Assembly: GCF_003432115.1 (NCBI RefSeq)
Contig: NZ_QWDC01000001.1
Coordinates: 496,001 to 560,000 of the forward strand
Direction: 5' to 3'
Source of the DNA: Mucilaginibacter conchicola
Lineage (GTDB): Bacteria > Bacteroidota > Bacteroidia > Sphingobacteriales > Sphingobacteriaceae
Length of the DNA: 64,000 nt
Shown here: positions 8,045 to 15,740 of the stretch, in pieces
Position numbering within the stretch: position 1 is the stretch's first letter
How the letters are laid out: each line of letters begins with the position of its first letter
Position numbers and translations under genes: made by a program
The notes under the pieces: model-generated
The model's input: the letters and a program-made list of their open reading frames with translations, nothing else
Database searches by the model: none
What the model was told of the DNA's origin: nothing

Positions 8045-10183
8045 ATGTCAAAAAAGAAAAATAAAAATAAATCCATCGACCAGGTGCTTACGCAAATGGT
8101 GCTGGACATATTCGAGCAAAACGGCAATACGCCGCTCAACTATAAACAAGTATCGGCCAAATTAAATGTACGCGACCCAGAGGCCCGTGCCGTTATAAAC
8201 GATATTCTGGATGAGGAAACCTTTAAAGGTGTACTTAAACAGATCTCTCCCGGTAAATTCCAGCTACTGGAAATGAAAACCTTTGTTGAAGGCAAGGTTG
8301 ATCTCACTAATGATGGTTCGGCCTTCATTGTTACCGACGATGAGTTTGAAAGCGATATCTACATTGCCCCGCGCAAATTGCGCAACGCCCTAAACGGCGA
8401 TTGGGTAAAGGTCTATGTGTACGCTAAAAGTCGTGGCAAACGCAAAGAGGGCGAGATCATTGAGATCCTTAAACGCCACAAAACCGAATTTACCGGTGTG
8501 GTTCGTTTGTCGGAACATTATGCATTCCTGCTGGCAGACGACCGCAAGATGATGCACGATATTTTCATCCCGCTGAGCGAGTTGAATGGCGCCAAAAACG
8601 GTATAAAAGCTGTTGCTGAGATAACAGATTGGCCGGCCGGTGCTAAGAACCCTGCGGGTCGCATCAAGCATGTGCTTGGTCAGCAAGGCGAGAATGATAC
8701 CGAGATGAACGCCATTTTGGCCGAGTACGGTTTCCCGCTGAGTTTCCCTGCCGAGGTTGAACGCGAAGCTGAGGAAATACCGGATGTGATATCAGAAGAA
8801 GAAGTTGCCAAACGTCGTGACTTCAGGAATGTGCTTACCTTTACAATCGACCCATTTGATGCCAAGGACTTTGATGATGCCCTATCCTTCAAAAAACTGG
8901 ATAACGGCAATTACGAAGTTGGTGTGCATATTGCCGATGTGGCCCATTACATTATCCCCGATTCAGCATTAGATAAAGAAGCATACGAACGCGCTACATC
9001 AGTTTACCTGGTCGACCGTGTGATACCAATGCTGCCCGAGCGCCTTTCAAACGGGTTATGTTCGCTTCGCCCTAAAGAGGATAAGCTATGCTTTGCCGCT
9101 GTTTTTGAACTGGATGAAGATGCCAATATCCAAAACGAGTGGTTCGGCAAAACAGTTATCCACTCAGACAGGCGCTTTACTTATGAAGAAGTGCAGGATG
9201 TAATTGAAACGCAACAAGGCGATCACACCGAAGAAATATTAAAACTGAATGCCTTGGCCTACAAACTTCGCGAACGTAAGTTTAAAGCCGGTGCCATCAG
9301 CTTTGAAACCACCGAAGTAAAGTTTAAGCTGGATGAGAACAGCAAACCTATTGGCGTTTATGTAAAAGAGCGCAAGGATGCCCACAAGCTTATTGAGGAC
9401 TTTATGCTTTTAGCTAACCGCAAGGTGGCTGAGCACGTAAGCAAAATGGGCAAAGGCAAAAACAAATACACCTTTGTTTATCGTGCTCACGATTCGCCTA
9501 AGCCCGATGCATTGAACAGTTTTGCGCAGTTTGCGGCAAGGTTTGGTTACAAGATCAATACCAAATCTGATAAAGATATCGCCCGCTCACTTAACCACTT
9601 AATGGAAGATGTTGAGGGCAAAAAAGAGCAGAACGTGCTCACCCATTTGGCCATTCGCTCAATGGCTAAGGCTATATATACTACCAAAACAAGCAGCCAT
9701 TACGGTTTGGCGTTTTCGCACTATACGCACTTTACCTCTCCTATCCGCCGTTACCCGGATGTGATGGTGCACAGATTGCTTTTCCACTACCTAAATGGTG
9801 GCAAAAGTGCCAATGCCGACCATTATGAGGAGCTTTGTAAACATAGCTCGGCCATGGAGAAACGTGCTGCCGATGCGGAGCGTGCATCGGTTAAATACAA
9901 ACAGGCCGAGTACCTGCGCGACCAGGTTGGCAATGCATTTGTCGGCATTATTTCGGGCGTTACCGAGTGGGGTATGTACGTAGAGATCATTGAGAATAAA
10001 TGCGAGGGCATGATACGCCTGCGCGATATAACCGACGATTTTTATACCTTAGATGAAAAGAACTTTGCCATCATCGGCCAGCGTAAAAAGAAAATTTACC
10101 AGCTTGGCGACGAAGTAAAAATAAGGGTTAAAAATGTAGATCTGACCAAAAAGCAGATAGACTTTACCCTGATAAATGATTAA
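8045..10183 (+). CDS. rnr: Ribonuclease R
   Basis: A 712-residue processive 3'-5' exoribonuclease. In order: N-terminal winged-helix region (residues 1-70), cold-shock domains (75-230), the RNB catalytic domain and a C-terminal S1 domain (about 625-710). RNB motifs are visible: the metal-binding TIDPFDAKDFDDALS near residues 275-290, HIADVAHY, and the C-terminal SHYTHFTSPIRRYPD near 560-575. The first ten codons are Lys/Asn rich, typical of the family. It degrades structured RNA in the cytoplasm. TATCTTAG at 8023-8030 is a 7/8 match to TAnnTTTG and would give a leader of only about ten bases. Transcription is single or shared with the downstream polyprenyl synthase (55-base gap). Confidence 0.96.
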   Translation: MSKKKNKNKSIDQVLTQMVLDIFEQNGNTPLNYKQVSAKLNVRDPEARAVINDILDEETFKGVLKQISPGKFQLLEMKTFVEGKVDLTNDGSAFIVTDDEFESDIYIAPRKLRNALNGDWVKVYVYAKSRGKRKEGEIIEILKRHKTEFTGVVRLSEHYAFLLADDRKMMHDIFIPLSELNGAKNGIKAVAEITDWPAGAKNPAGRIKHVLGQQGENDTEMNAILAEYGFPLSFPAEVEREAEEIPDVISEEEVAKRRDFRNVLTFTIDPFDAKDFDDALSFKKLDNGNYEVGVHIADVAHYIIPDSALDKEAYERATSVYLVDRVIPMLPERLSNGLCSLRPKEDKLCFAAVFELDEDANIQNEWFGKTVIHSDRRFTYEEVQDVIETQQGDHTEEILKLNALAYKLRERKFKAGAISFETTEVKFKLDENSKPIGVYVKERKDAHKLIEDFMLLANRKVAEHVSKMGKGKNKYTFVYRAHDSPKPDALNSFAQFAARFGYKINTKSDKDIARSLNHLMEDVEGKKEQNVLTHLAIRSMAKAIYTTKTSSHYGLAFSHYTHFTSPIRRYPDVMVHRLLFHYLNGGKSANADHYEELCKHSSAMEKRAADAERASVKYKQAEYLRDQVGNAFVGIISGVTEWGMYVEIIENKCEGMIRLRDITDDFYTLDEKNFAIIGQRKKKIYQLGDEVKIRVKNVDLTKKQIDFTLIND

Positions 10184-10238
10184 CAATTATAATGATTTAG
10201 TGATTGTCTGTTAAGACACATCCCCCGATCACGCTTTA

Positions 10239-11213
10239 ATGAGACCACTCGACGAACTGCAATCGCTGATTGCCAATTCCGTAGCCGAACTTAAATTCCC
10301 CGAATACCCGGCGGAGTTATATGAGCCTATACAGTATATACTTGCCCTTGGCGGCAAGCGTATGCGCCCTGCCCTGCTTTTAATGGCCTGCGACCTTTTT
10401 GGCGGCGACGTTAATGAGGCCATGCCCCCTGCCCTTGCCATTGAGGTGTTCCATAACTTCACGCTGATGCATGATGATATTATGGACAACGCACCAAAGC
10501 GCCGCGGCAAAACAACCGTGCACGAGAAATGGAACAGTAATGTAGCCATCCTATCAGGCGATGTAATGCTGATAGAAGGCTACAAATTAATGATGCAGGT
10601 GCGCGAGGATATCCTGCGTACGGTGTTGGATATATTTAACGATACCGCTGTTGGTGTTTGCGAAGGCCAGCAACTGGATATGACCTTTGAAACCAATATC
10701 GATATCAGCATCGAAGAATACATCAACATGATACGCCTTAAAACGGCTGTGGTGTTGGGCGGTGCTTTAAAGATAGGTGCGCTTATTGGTAATGCGGATA
10801 TGAAAGATGCCGATCTGTTATCTGAGTTCGGTATTAACCTTGGTGTAGCTTTCCAACTGCAGGATGATATTCTTGACGTTTACGGCGACCCTGAGAAGTT
10901 TGGCAAACAGGTTGGCGGAGATATCATCTCCAACAAAAAAACTTACCTGTTAATAAAAGCGCTTGAGCTGGTTGAAGGTGCAGATGCGCAGGAACTTGAT
11001 CAATGGGTTACCTATAAAGACTTTGACCCCACAGAAAAAGTTGCGGCTGTAACCAAGATCTACAACAAAGCTAATATTCGCCACTACGCAGAAACCGAAA
11101 TGCATGCGTATGCAGATAAAGCCTTCGCTGCTTTAGATAAGCTAAACTTACCGGAAGAAAACAAGCAATACCTGCGCGATTTTGCGGATGGGTTGCTGGT
11201 GAGGGAATATTGA
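10239..11213 (+). CDS. Polyprenyl (isoprenyl diphosphate) synthase
   Basis: A 324-residue all-helical trans-prenyltransferase. The first Asp-rich motif is LMHDDIMDNAPKRRG with plain DDxxD spacing, and the second is FQLQDDILDVYGD. GGKRMRPALLL near residue 36 is the IPP-binding segment. The enzyme condenses isopentenyl diphosphate onto allylic diphosphates and so supplies menaquinone side chains or carotenoid precursors. The two residues preceding the FARM are not bulky aromatics, which fits a medium or long product, but chain length cannot be fixed by eye. It is in the cytoplasm. It follows rnr by 55 bases and precedes the TonB-C gene by 6 bases. Confidence 0.93.
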   Translation: MRPLDELQSLIANSVAELKFPEYPAELYEPIQYILALGGKRMRPALLLMACDLFGGDVNEAMPPALAIEVFHNFTLMHDDIMDNAPKRRGKTTVHEKWNSNVAILSGDVMLIEGYKLMMQVREDILRTVLDIFNDTAVGVCEGQQLDMTFETNIDISIEEYINMIRLKTAVVLGGALKIGALIGNADMKDADLLSEFGINLGVAFQLQDDILDVYGDPEKFGKQVGGDIISNKKTYLLIKALELVEGADAQELDQWVTYKDFDPTEKVAAVTKIYNKANIRHYAETEMHAYADKAFAALDKLNLPEENKQYLRDFADGLLVREY

Positions 11214-11219
11214 TAGAAT

Positions 11220-11633
11220 ATGCTGAAACGGCTGTATATAGTTCTGTTTTTGCTGACAGCATTAACTACTGTCAATGCTCAATCAGTTAGAAAAATCACT
11301 GACACTATTGTTTATACAGTAGTTGACCTGCCGCCACAGTTTCCGGGCGGAGATGTGGGTTTACTTAAATTTTTCTCTAAAAATTTCAGATTTCCTGACA
11401 GCACTGATCTGAATAATTATACTGGCCGGGTAGTATTACAATTATTAATTGAGAAAGATGGCAGAGTTTCTAAGTCAAGCGTTTATAAGTTAACTAAAAG
11501 TACTGTGGTTTCCCGCGCAGTAGCCCGGACTTTCGAAAAATCACCCAGGTGGAAACCTGGTATAAAAAACGGCAAACCTGTGAGATCTTTTTGCCTTGTG
11601 CCATTTTCTTGCATTATGCCTGCTGAAGAATAA
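11220..11633 (+). CDS. Secreted TonB C-terminal-domain protein
   Basis: A 137-residue protein with a signal peptide (MLKRLYIVLFLLTALTTVNA, cleaved before QS) and one TonB C-terminal domain. Diagnostic words are PPQFPGGDVGLLKFF, GRVVLQLLIEKDGRVS and PRWKPGIKNGKPV, matching 'PefpGG...l..fl', 'G.V.v.f.I..dG.v' and 'WkPg...Gk.V'. It lacks the long proline linker and retained N-terminal helix of an energising TonB, so it is probably a free periplasmic protein. It sits 6 bases after the polyprenyl synthase and before the M1 aminopeptidase, and is paralogous to the gene at 13339. Confidence 0.85.
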   Translation: MLKRLYIVLFLLTALTTVNAQSVRKITDTIVYTVVDLPPQFPGGDVGLLKFFSKNFRFPDSTDLNNYTGRVVLQLLIEKDGRVSKSSVYKLTKSTVVSRAVARTFEKSPRWKPGIKNGKPVRSFCLVPFSCIMPAEE

Positions 11634-11737
11634 AATTGTTATCATCCCCATCTCTCCCCACATAATTTTTACAAAGCATCCCGCCCGCAAATAGCAGCAT
11701 CATGCTTATCTTTAAGCACACCATCATTCCTTTCATA

Positions 11738-13336
11738 ATGAATAAATTCAAATTAGCAGGATTTGTGACCTGCTTATTCTCTGGTTTGGTTTTATGCGCC
11801 AATGCCCAAACATCAGGCGGCAAACTGAAGCCGGAACAAGCCATAATGGATGTTCGCCATTACAACATCGCTATCAACTGTAATTTTGATCAGAAATCAA
11901 TCGACGGTAATACCACCGTAGACGTGATCATGAAACAGCCGGCTAAAACGCTGATACTGGATCTGTTGGATTCTCTGCACGTAAGCGAAGTAGCAGTTAA
12001 CGGCAAGAAAGAACCCTTTGAACATAAGAACGGCCTCATTACCATCAATCTTAATAAAGAATTGGCTGCTGGTAAAGCTGCTATCAAAGTATTATACAAC
12101 GGCAAACCACGCATTGCTAAAAGACCACCATGGGATGATGGATTTACCTGGACACAGGACTCTACCGGCCACCCCTGGCTGGCAGTAACAGCCGAACAAA
12201 CCGGTGGCAAGATCTATTTCCCTTGTAAAGACCACCCAAGCGATGAGCCGAACGAAGGCGCCGATATGTACATCACTGTACCATCAAACCTGGTTGTAGC
12301 TGGCCCGGGGTTACTAAAAGGCGTTAGCAAAAAAGGCAGTACTGCTACTTATCACTGGCAAACCAAATACACCATTAACAATTACAGCCTGGTGTTTAAT
12401 GCCGGCGATTACACCGTTGCCAAAGGTTCTTATAAATCTGTAGCCGGCAATACCGTTCCCGTGCAGTTCTATGTACTTAAAGAGCATGCTGCCCAAGGCC
12501 CTCATCTTGTGGATATGGTAATAAAAGCAGCACAGGCTAAAGAAAAATACTTTGGCGAATACCCATGGGCCAAAGAGAAACTGGGAATTGTGGAAACCCC
12601 TCACCTGGGTATGGAGCACCAAAGCATGAACGCTTATGGCAACAAATTCAGGTACACAAAAGTTGGCGGTCAAGATTTTGACTGGCTGATGTTCCATGAG
12701 TTTGGCCACGAATGGTGGGGTAACAAAGTAACCGCCCGTGATTGGGCCGATTACTGGATCCATGAAGGGATTGATACATACGCAGATGCATTGCCTATTT
12801 TGGATCTTGAGGGCCGCCAGGCATATATAGATCATTTTAAAAAATCGGCAATGGGCATCCAAAACAAGCAGCCTATTGTATTGGGTAAAGATATTGATGA
12901 AGCATCAGCCTACAACGGCGACATTTATAGCAAGGGTGGTTTCTTTATGCATACCCTGCATTATGTAATGGGTGATACGCTTTTCTTTAAAACGCTTAAA
13001 GGTTTGGCTACCGATCCGCAATTCACCTACGACCATCAGAATGTTACCGATGAGGTAGAGCAATACTTCAGCAAAGCTTACGGGCAATCACTAAAACCGT
13101 TATTTGATATGTACTTGCGTACTACAGATAAACTTGAGGTAAGTGTACGCGCCCGTTCTAACGATAAATACATGTTAAGACTGCAAAACATCAAAATGAC
13201 TTTACCGGTAGATGTTGTAACCGATGCAGGTAAACAACGCCTGATGCTTACCGACGAGCCGCAGATCATCAGCAGTAAAACAACACCGGTTATAGATCCT
13301 GATGGCTGGTATTTAAAGAAAGTGATATTAGAATAA
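11738..13336 (+). CDS. M1 family metallo-aminopeptidase (exported)
   Basis: A 532-residue zinc aminopeptidase with signal peptide (MNKFKLAGFVTCLFSGLVL, cleaved near ANAQ). The zinc site HEFGHEWWG is at residues 320-328, with the third ligand E343 in WIHEG (HExxH-x18-E). GMEHQSMNAYG stands where GAMEN is found in classical M1 enzymes. I chose ATG 11738 and not 11702, because the former begins the signal peptide and a -7-like TATCTTTA (11707-11714) lies between the two. The protein is shorter than PepN and lacks the C-terminal helical domain, as usual in exported Bacteroidota members. It probably trims peptides in the periplasm or at the surface. Confidence 0.92.
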   Translation: MNKFKLAGFVTCLFSGLVLCANAQTSGGKLKPEQAIMDVRHYNIAINCNFDQKSIDGNTTVDVIMKQPAKTLILDLLDSLHVSEVAVNGKKEPFEHKNGLITINLNKELAAGKAAIKVLYNGKPRIAKRPPWDDGFTWTQDSTGHPWLAVTAEQTGGKIYFPCKDHPSDEPNEGADMYITVPSNLVVAGPGLLKGVSKKGSTATYHWQTKYTINNYSLVFNAGDYTVAKGSYKSVAGNTVPVQFYVLKEHAAQGPHLVDMVIKAAQAKEKYFGEYPWAKEKLGIVETPHLGMEHQSMNAYGNKFRYTKVGGQDFDWLMFHEFGHEWWGNKVTARDWADYWIHEGIDTYADALPILDLEGRQAYIDHFKKSAMGIQNKQPIVLGKDIDEASAYNGDIYSKGGFFMHTLHYVMGDTLFFKTLKGLATDPQFTYDHQNVTDEVEQYFSKAYGQSLKPLFDMYLRTTDKLEVSVRARSNDKYMLRLQNIKMTLPVDVVTDAGKQRLMLTDEPQIISSKTTPVIDPDGWYLKKVILE

Positions 13337-13338
13337 TA

Positions 13339-13752
13339 ATGAAATATCTATTGATCATCATTTGCGCTTTTACGTATACAAGTGCAAAAGCACAAACCGA
13401 CACTCTGACAGCCGCAGATACTGCGGTATATATTGCAGTACAACAACCTGTAGAATTCCCCGGCGGGCCTGAAAAGCTAAAAACAACCGTTGCCAAAATG
13501 GTACGCTATCCGGCTGATGCCCGCGAAAAAAGAATTCAGGGCAAGGTGATAGTAAGTTTTATTGTTGAAAAAGATGGTAAATTAACCCATCTTAAAATAT
13601 TACAACACCTTTCTGATGATACAGATGCTGAAGCCCTACGCGTTGTAGGCAATCTCCCAAAATGGAAACCGGGAGTTCAAAGTGGAAAAGTTATAAGGCA
13701 AGAGTGGACTGTTGCTGTGCCATTTTATTTAGGAGAATTTAAGATGTTTTAA
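13339..13752 (+). CDS. Secreted TonB C-terminal-domain protein (paralogue)
   Basis: Again 137 residues with a signal peptide (MKYLLIIICAFTYTSAKA) and a single TonB-C domain: VEFPGGPEKLKTTV, GKVIVSFIVEKDGKL and PKWKPGVQSGKVI. It starts two bases after the aminopeptidase stop codon, so it is almost certainly translated from the same mRNA. With the 11220 gene it flanks the peptidase; the two paralogues share layout and length but differ clearly in sequence. The role of free TonB-C domains is unsettled. A periplasmic binding or adaptor function is inference. Confidence 0.87.
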   Translation: MKYLLIIICAFTYTSAKAQTDTLTAADTAVYIAVQQPVEFPGGPEKLKTTVAKMVRYPADAREKRIQGKVIVSFIVEKDGKLTHLKILQHLSDDTDAEALRVVGNLPKWKPGVQSGKVIRQEWTVAVPFYLGEFKMF

Positions 13753-13793
13753 CAGTAGAAACCATACACTACTCTTGCACCAAAAAATAAACA

Positions 13794-13826
13794 AAAAGCC
13801 CCGATCAAATTGTGACCGGGGCTTTT
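13794..13826. terminator. Bidirectional terminator between TonB-C gene and rpmA
   Basis: AAAAGCCCCGATC and GACCGGGGCTTTT form a 13-base stem with one mismatch around a seven-base loop. There are A-runs on one side and T-runs on the other, so it can stop transcripts from both converging operons. Confidence 0.85.
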
Positions 13827-13845
13827 CAATATCTGTAAGTTGAAA

Positions 13846-14268
13846 TTACTCAGCAGCTGTTTCTTCAGCAGCATCAGCAGCTTCTTCTTTTTTTGCTTTT
13901 GGAGCAGCAGCTTTCTTAGCTTTTGGAGCTTCTTCAGCTACCGGAGCTTCAACAGCTTTAGTTGCTTTTTTTGCAGCAGCTTTAGGAGCAGCTACTTCAG
14001 CAACCGGTGTTTCTTCTAAAGGAAGTACTGATACGTATGAACGGTTATCAGCTTTCTTTTTGAAAACAACTTTACCGTCGATAAGAGCGAATAAAGTGTG
14101 GTCTTTACCGATACCTACGTTAAGGCCCGGGTTGTGTTGGGTACCACGCTGGCGAACGATGATGTTACCTGCAATAGCTGGCTGACCACCGAAAATTTTG
14201 ATACCTAAACGTTTGCTATGCGATTCGCGGCCGTTTCGTGAACTACCGGCCCCTTTTTTGTGTGCCAT
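13846..14268 (-). CDS. rpmA: 50S ribosomal protein L27 with long C-terminal tail
   Basis: Residues 1-86 are a standard L27: [26 protein letters not shown] and [12 protein letters not shown]. The N-terminus begins directly with the MAHKKG segment that reaches the peptidyl-transferase centre, without the cleaved Firmicutes extension. Residues 87-140 are an added tail of Ala, Lys, Pro and Glu with repeated AAPKA/EAPKAKK words, histone-H1-like in the middle and acidic at the end. L27 is normally about 85-95 residues. The tail is not an assembly accident, since the frame is clean and ends 20 bases before a terminator. It is co-transcribed with rplU, 50 bases upstream. Confidence 0.97.
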   Translation of the reverse strand: MAHKKGAGSSRNGRESHSKRLGIKIFGGQPAIAGNIIVRQRGTQHNPGLNVGIGKDHTLFALIDGKVVFKKKADNRSYVSVLPLEETPVAEVAAPKAAAKKATKAVEAPVAEEAPKAKKAAAPKAKKEEAADAAEETAAE

Positions 14269-14318
14269 TTCTTTATATTTTTAACAGGAAACGAGTCTCC
14301 CGCAAGTTTAAAATCTAA

Positions 14319-14627
14319 TTATAATGAGATACCAGTGATCTCGATCTTAGTGAATTGCTGACGGTGACCGTTTTTCTTTTTGTAACCTTTTCTTCTTTTC
14401 TTTTTGAAGATAATTACTTTATCACCTTTTAAATGAGACACGATCTTAGCTGATACTTTAGCGCCTTTCAAATCAGAACCTAATTTGAATTTACCTTCGT
14501 TTTCTGCTAACAACACGTTGTCAAATTCAATATTAGCGCCTTCGTCTCCTTGTAAGCGGTGTACAAAGATCTGCTGGTCTTTCGCAACTTTAAACTGTTG
14601 CCCGGCTATACTTACTATTGCGTACAT
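14319..14627 (-). CDS. rplU: 50S ribosomal protein L21
   Basis: 102 residues, the usual length. The start MYAIVSIAGQQFKVAKDQ and the C-terminal KVIIFKKKRRKGYKKKNGHRQ are classical L21. It binds 23S rRNA in the large subunit. It is the first gene of the usual rplU-rpmA operon and has a good promoter immediately upstream (14661-14692). Confidence 0.98.
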   Translation of the reverse strand: MYAIVSIAGQQFKVAKDQQIFVHRLQGDEGANIEFDNVLLAENEGKFKLGSDLKGAKVSAKIVSHLKGDKVIIFKKKRRKGYKKKNGHRQQFTKIEITGISL

Positions 14628-14660
14628 TGTTGATTAATTATTGTTTTAAAATTTGAGGTG

Positions 14661-14692
14661 CAAATATATAGATTAAAATCTAAATAAACAAC
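14661..14692 (-). promoter_or_regulatory. Promoter of rplU-rpmA (Bacteroidota type)
   Basis: On the minus strand a perfect -7 element TATATTTG (14668-14661) is preceded, after 20 bases, by a -33-like GTTG (14692-14689). Transcription would start near 14656, giving a leader of about 30 bases before rplU. Confidence 0.7.
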
Positions 14693-14727
14693 GCGATTTT
14701 ATTTTTATCGCTATTGCTTAAATGCAC

Positions 14728-15231
14728 TTATTTTACGTTTCTAAGCCTTACCTCGTTCTCGTCGAGTTTCTTTTTGATCTCTTTAAGCAGGCGTTGATTG
14801 GCATCGATCAGCTTTTCGTTACCCTGGTAAGTTTCGTCGAATACCACGCGTTTGGTTTTGCGTTTGTACTTAAACTCGATAATGTAACGCATCGAGCGCT
14901 CTTTAGGATCTTTCTTGGTTTCGTTAGTCGGGAAATCCCAATAACCAAGTTCGGCAGCTTTGCGGTGCAGGTACAGCAGATCGTCCTTGCTCAGGTCCAT
15001 GTGCATTTTAACTACCGAATCCTTGCGGTTAACAAACTGGTATTCGCCGGTCTCAGAGTTGTACTTGTTCAACAGGCTATCGTTGTAACCATACTCCAGT
15101 TTAAGGCCTTCAAACTCGGCAAACTTATATGGTGCATTTTTCACCATCATGCCGTAGTAGTAAACGCAGTACAACATAAACGGCACAACAATACTTAGAA
15201 GAAGAAATATTTTTTTAGCGCGATTAGACAT
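14728..15231 (-). CDS. Hypothetical membrane-anchored protein
   Basis: 167 residues. The N-terminus is a basic stretch plus one transmembrane helix (IFLLLSIVVPFMLYCVYYYG). The rest is a soluble alpha/beta domain rich in Lys, Tyr and Glu that should face the periplasm. It contains YGYNDSLLNKYNSETGEY and MRYIIEFKYKRKTKRVVFDE, strand-rich segments that might bind a ligand. I do not recognise the family. It is a single gene on the minus strand between the ribosomal operon (100 bases away) and the four-helix-bundle gene. Confidence 0.75.
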   Translation of the reverse strand: MSNRAKKIFLLLSIVVPFMLYCVYYYGMMVKNAPYKFAEFEGLKLEYGYNDSLLNKYNSETGEYQFVNRKDSVVKMHMDLSKDDLLYLHRKAAELGYWDFPTNETKKDPKERSMRYIIEFKYKRKTKRVVFDETYQGNEKLIDANQRLLKEIKKKLDENEVRLRNVK

Positions 15232-15239
15232 CTTATAAT

Positions 15240-15275
15240 AATGAGTGAATTAGCGAGGGAGTGAATTAATGAATA
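15240..15275. repeat. GAGTGAATTA repeats on the 3' side of the four-helix-bundle gene
   Basis: GAGTGAATTA occurs twice (15243-15252, 15259-15268) followed by ATGAATAATTA. The reverse complement of this word type reappears at 15664-15740 on the other side of the gene, so the gene is bounded by inverted low-complexity repeats. Confidence 0.65.
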
Positions 15276-15276
15276 A

Positions 15277-15648
15277 TTAATTTTTAGAAACTGCTTTTCT
15301 TGCAGACGATGTAACTTTTAAAATTTGATTTGCCTCGTCAACCAAGATTGCTATTTCGCTTTCTTTGACAATTTCGGCTTCTACAAGAACTTCCATCCAG
15401 GAAGCAGATTCATCTGCTTCCTCTACAACAATTGACATCTTAGAATGAAATTCAGTTTGTGATCTGGCCCTGCAGGCCGCACGGTAATTAGTACCAACTG
15501 AAGATGATGAACGCAACAATTGTCTTCCTATTATTTTCGCTTCTTCAGTTTTGGGTAAAGTTCTGAAGAATTTTATATTATCAACCACAAACTTCTTAGT
15601 CCGAGCCCTAAACGCTTCTACAAAAGCTTCTTTATCTGTATTTGTCAT
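15277..15648 (-). CDS. Four-helix-bundle protein (S23/intervening-sequence family)
   Basis: 123 residues, all helical, with family words FVVDNIKFFRTLPKTEEAKI, RQLLRSSSSVGTNYRAACRA and ADESASWMEVLVEA. Relatives are encoded in 23S rRNA intervening sequences and are fold-related to the Avd accessory protein of diversity-generating retroelements; many are scattered as solitary genes in Bacteroidota. No reverse transcriptase, rRNA or variable repeat is nearby. Base composition is more AT-rich than the neighbours, and both flanks carry GTGAAT-type repeats in opposite orientation, which hints at a mobile or recently inserted cassette. Biochemical role unknown; RNA or nucleic-acid binding is inference. 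Confidence 0.9.
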   Translation of the reverse strand: MTNTDKEAFVEAFRARTKKFVVDNIKFFRTLPKTEEAKIIGRQLLRSSSSVGTNYRAACRARSQTEFHSKMSIVVEEADESASWMEVLVEAEIVKESEIAILVDEANQILKVTSSARKAVSKN

Positions 15649-15663
15649 TTATAATCTAATGGT

Positions 15664-15740
15664 TTTTCCATTCATCGCTCATTCACTAATTCAATCATTG
15701 CCAGCATCACTCATTCACTCCTTCACTAACTCCTTCATTA
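15664..15740. repeat. CTCATTCACT repeats on the 5' side of the four-helix-bundle gene
   Basis: CTCATTCACT occurs at 15678-15687 and 15710-15719 with related words between and after (TTCACTAATTCA, CTTCACTAACT). The array runs into the coding sequence of the next gene: the symporter's last residues, SNEGVSEGVNE, are encoded by it. Confidence 0.7.

Noticed and set aside
12314..12862. 182-codon minus-strand ORF
   Set aside because: Antisense to the M1 aminopeptidase core including its zinc motif.
14722..15198. 158-codon plus-strand ORF
   Set aside because: Shadow of the membrane-anchored hypothetical gene; the latter has a clear anchor and better codon use.
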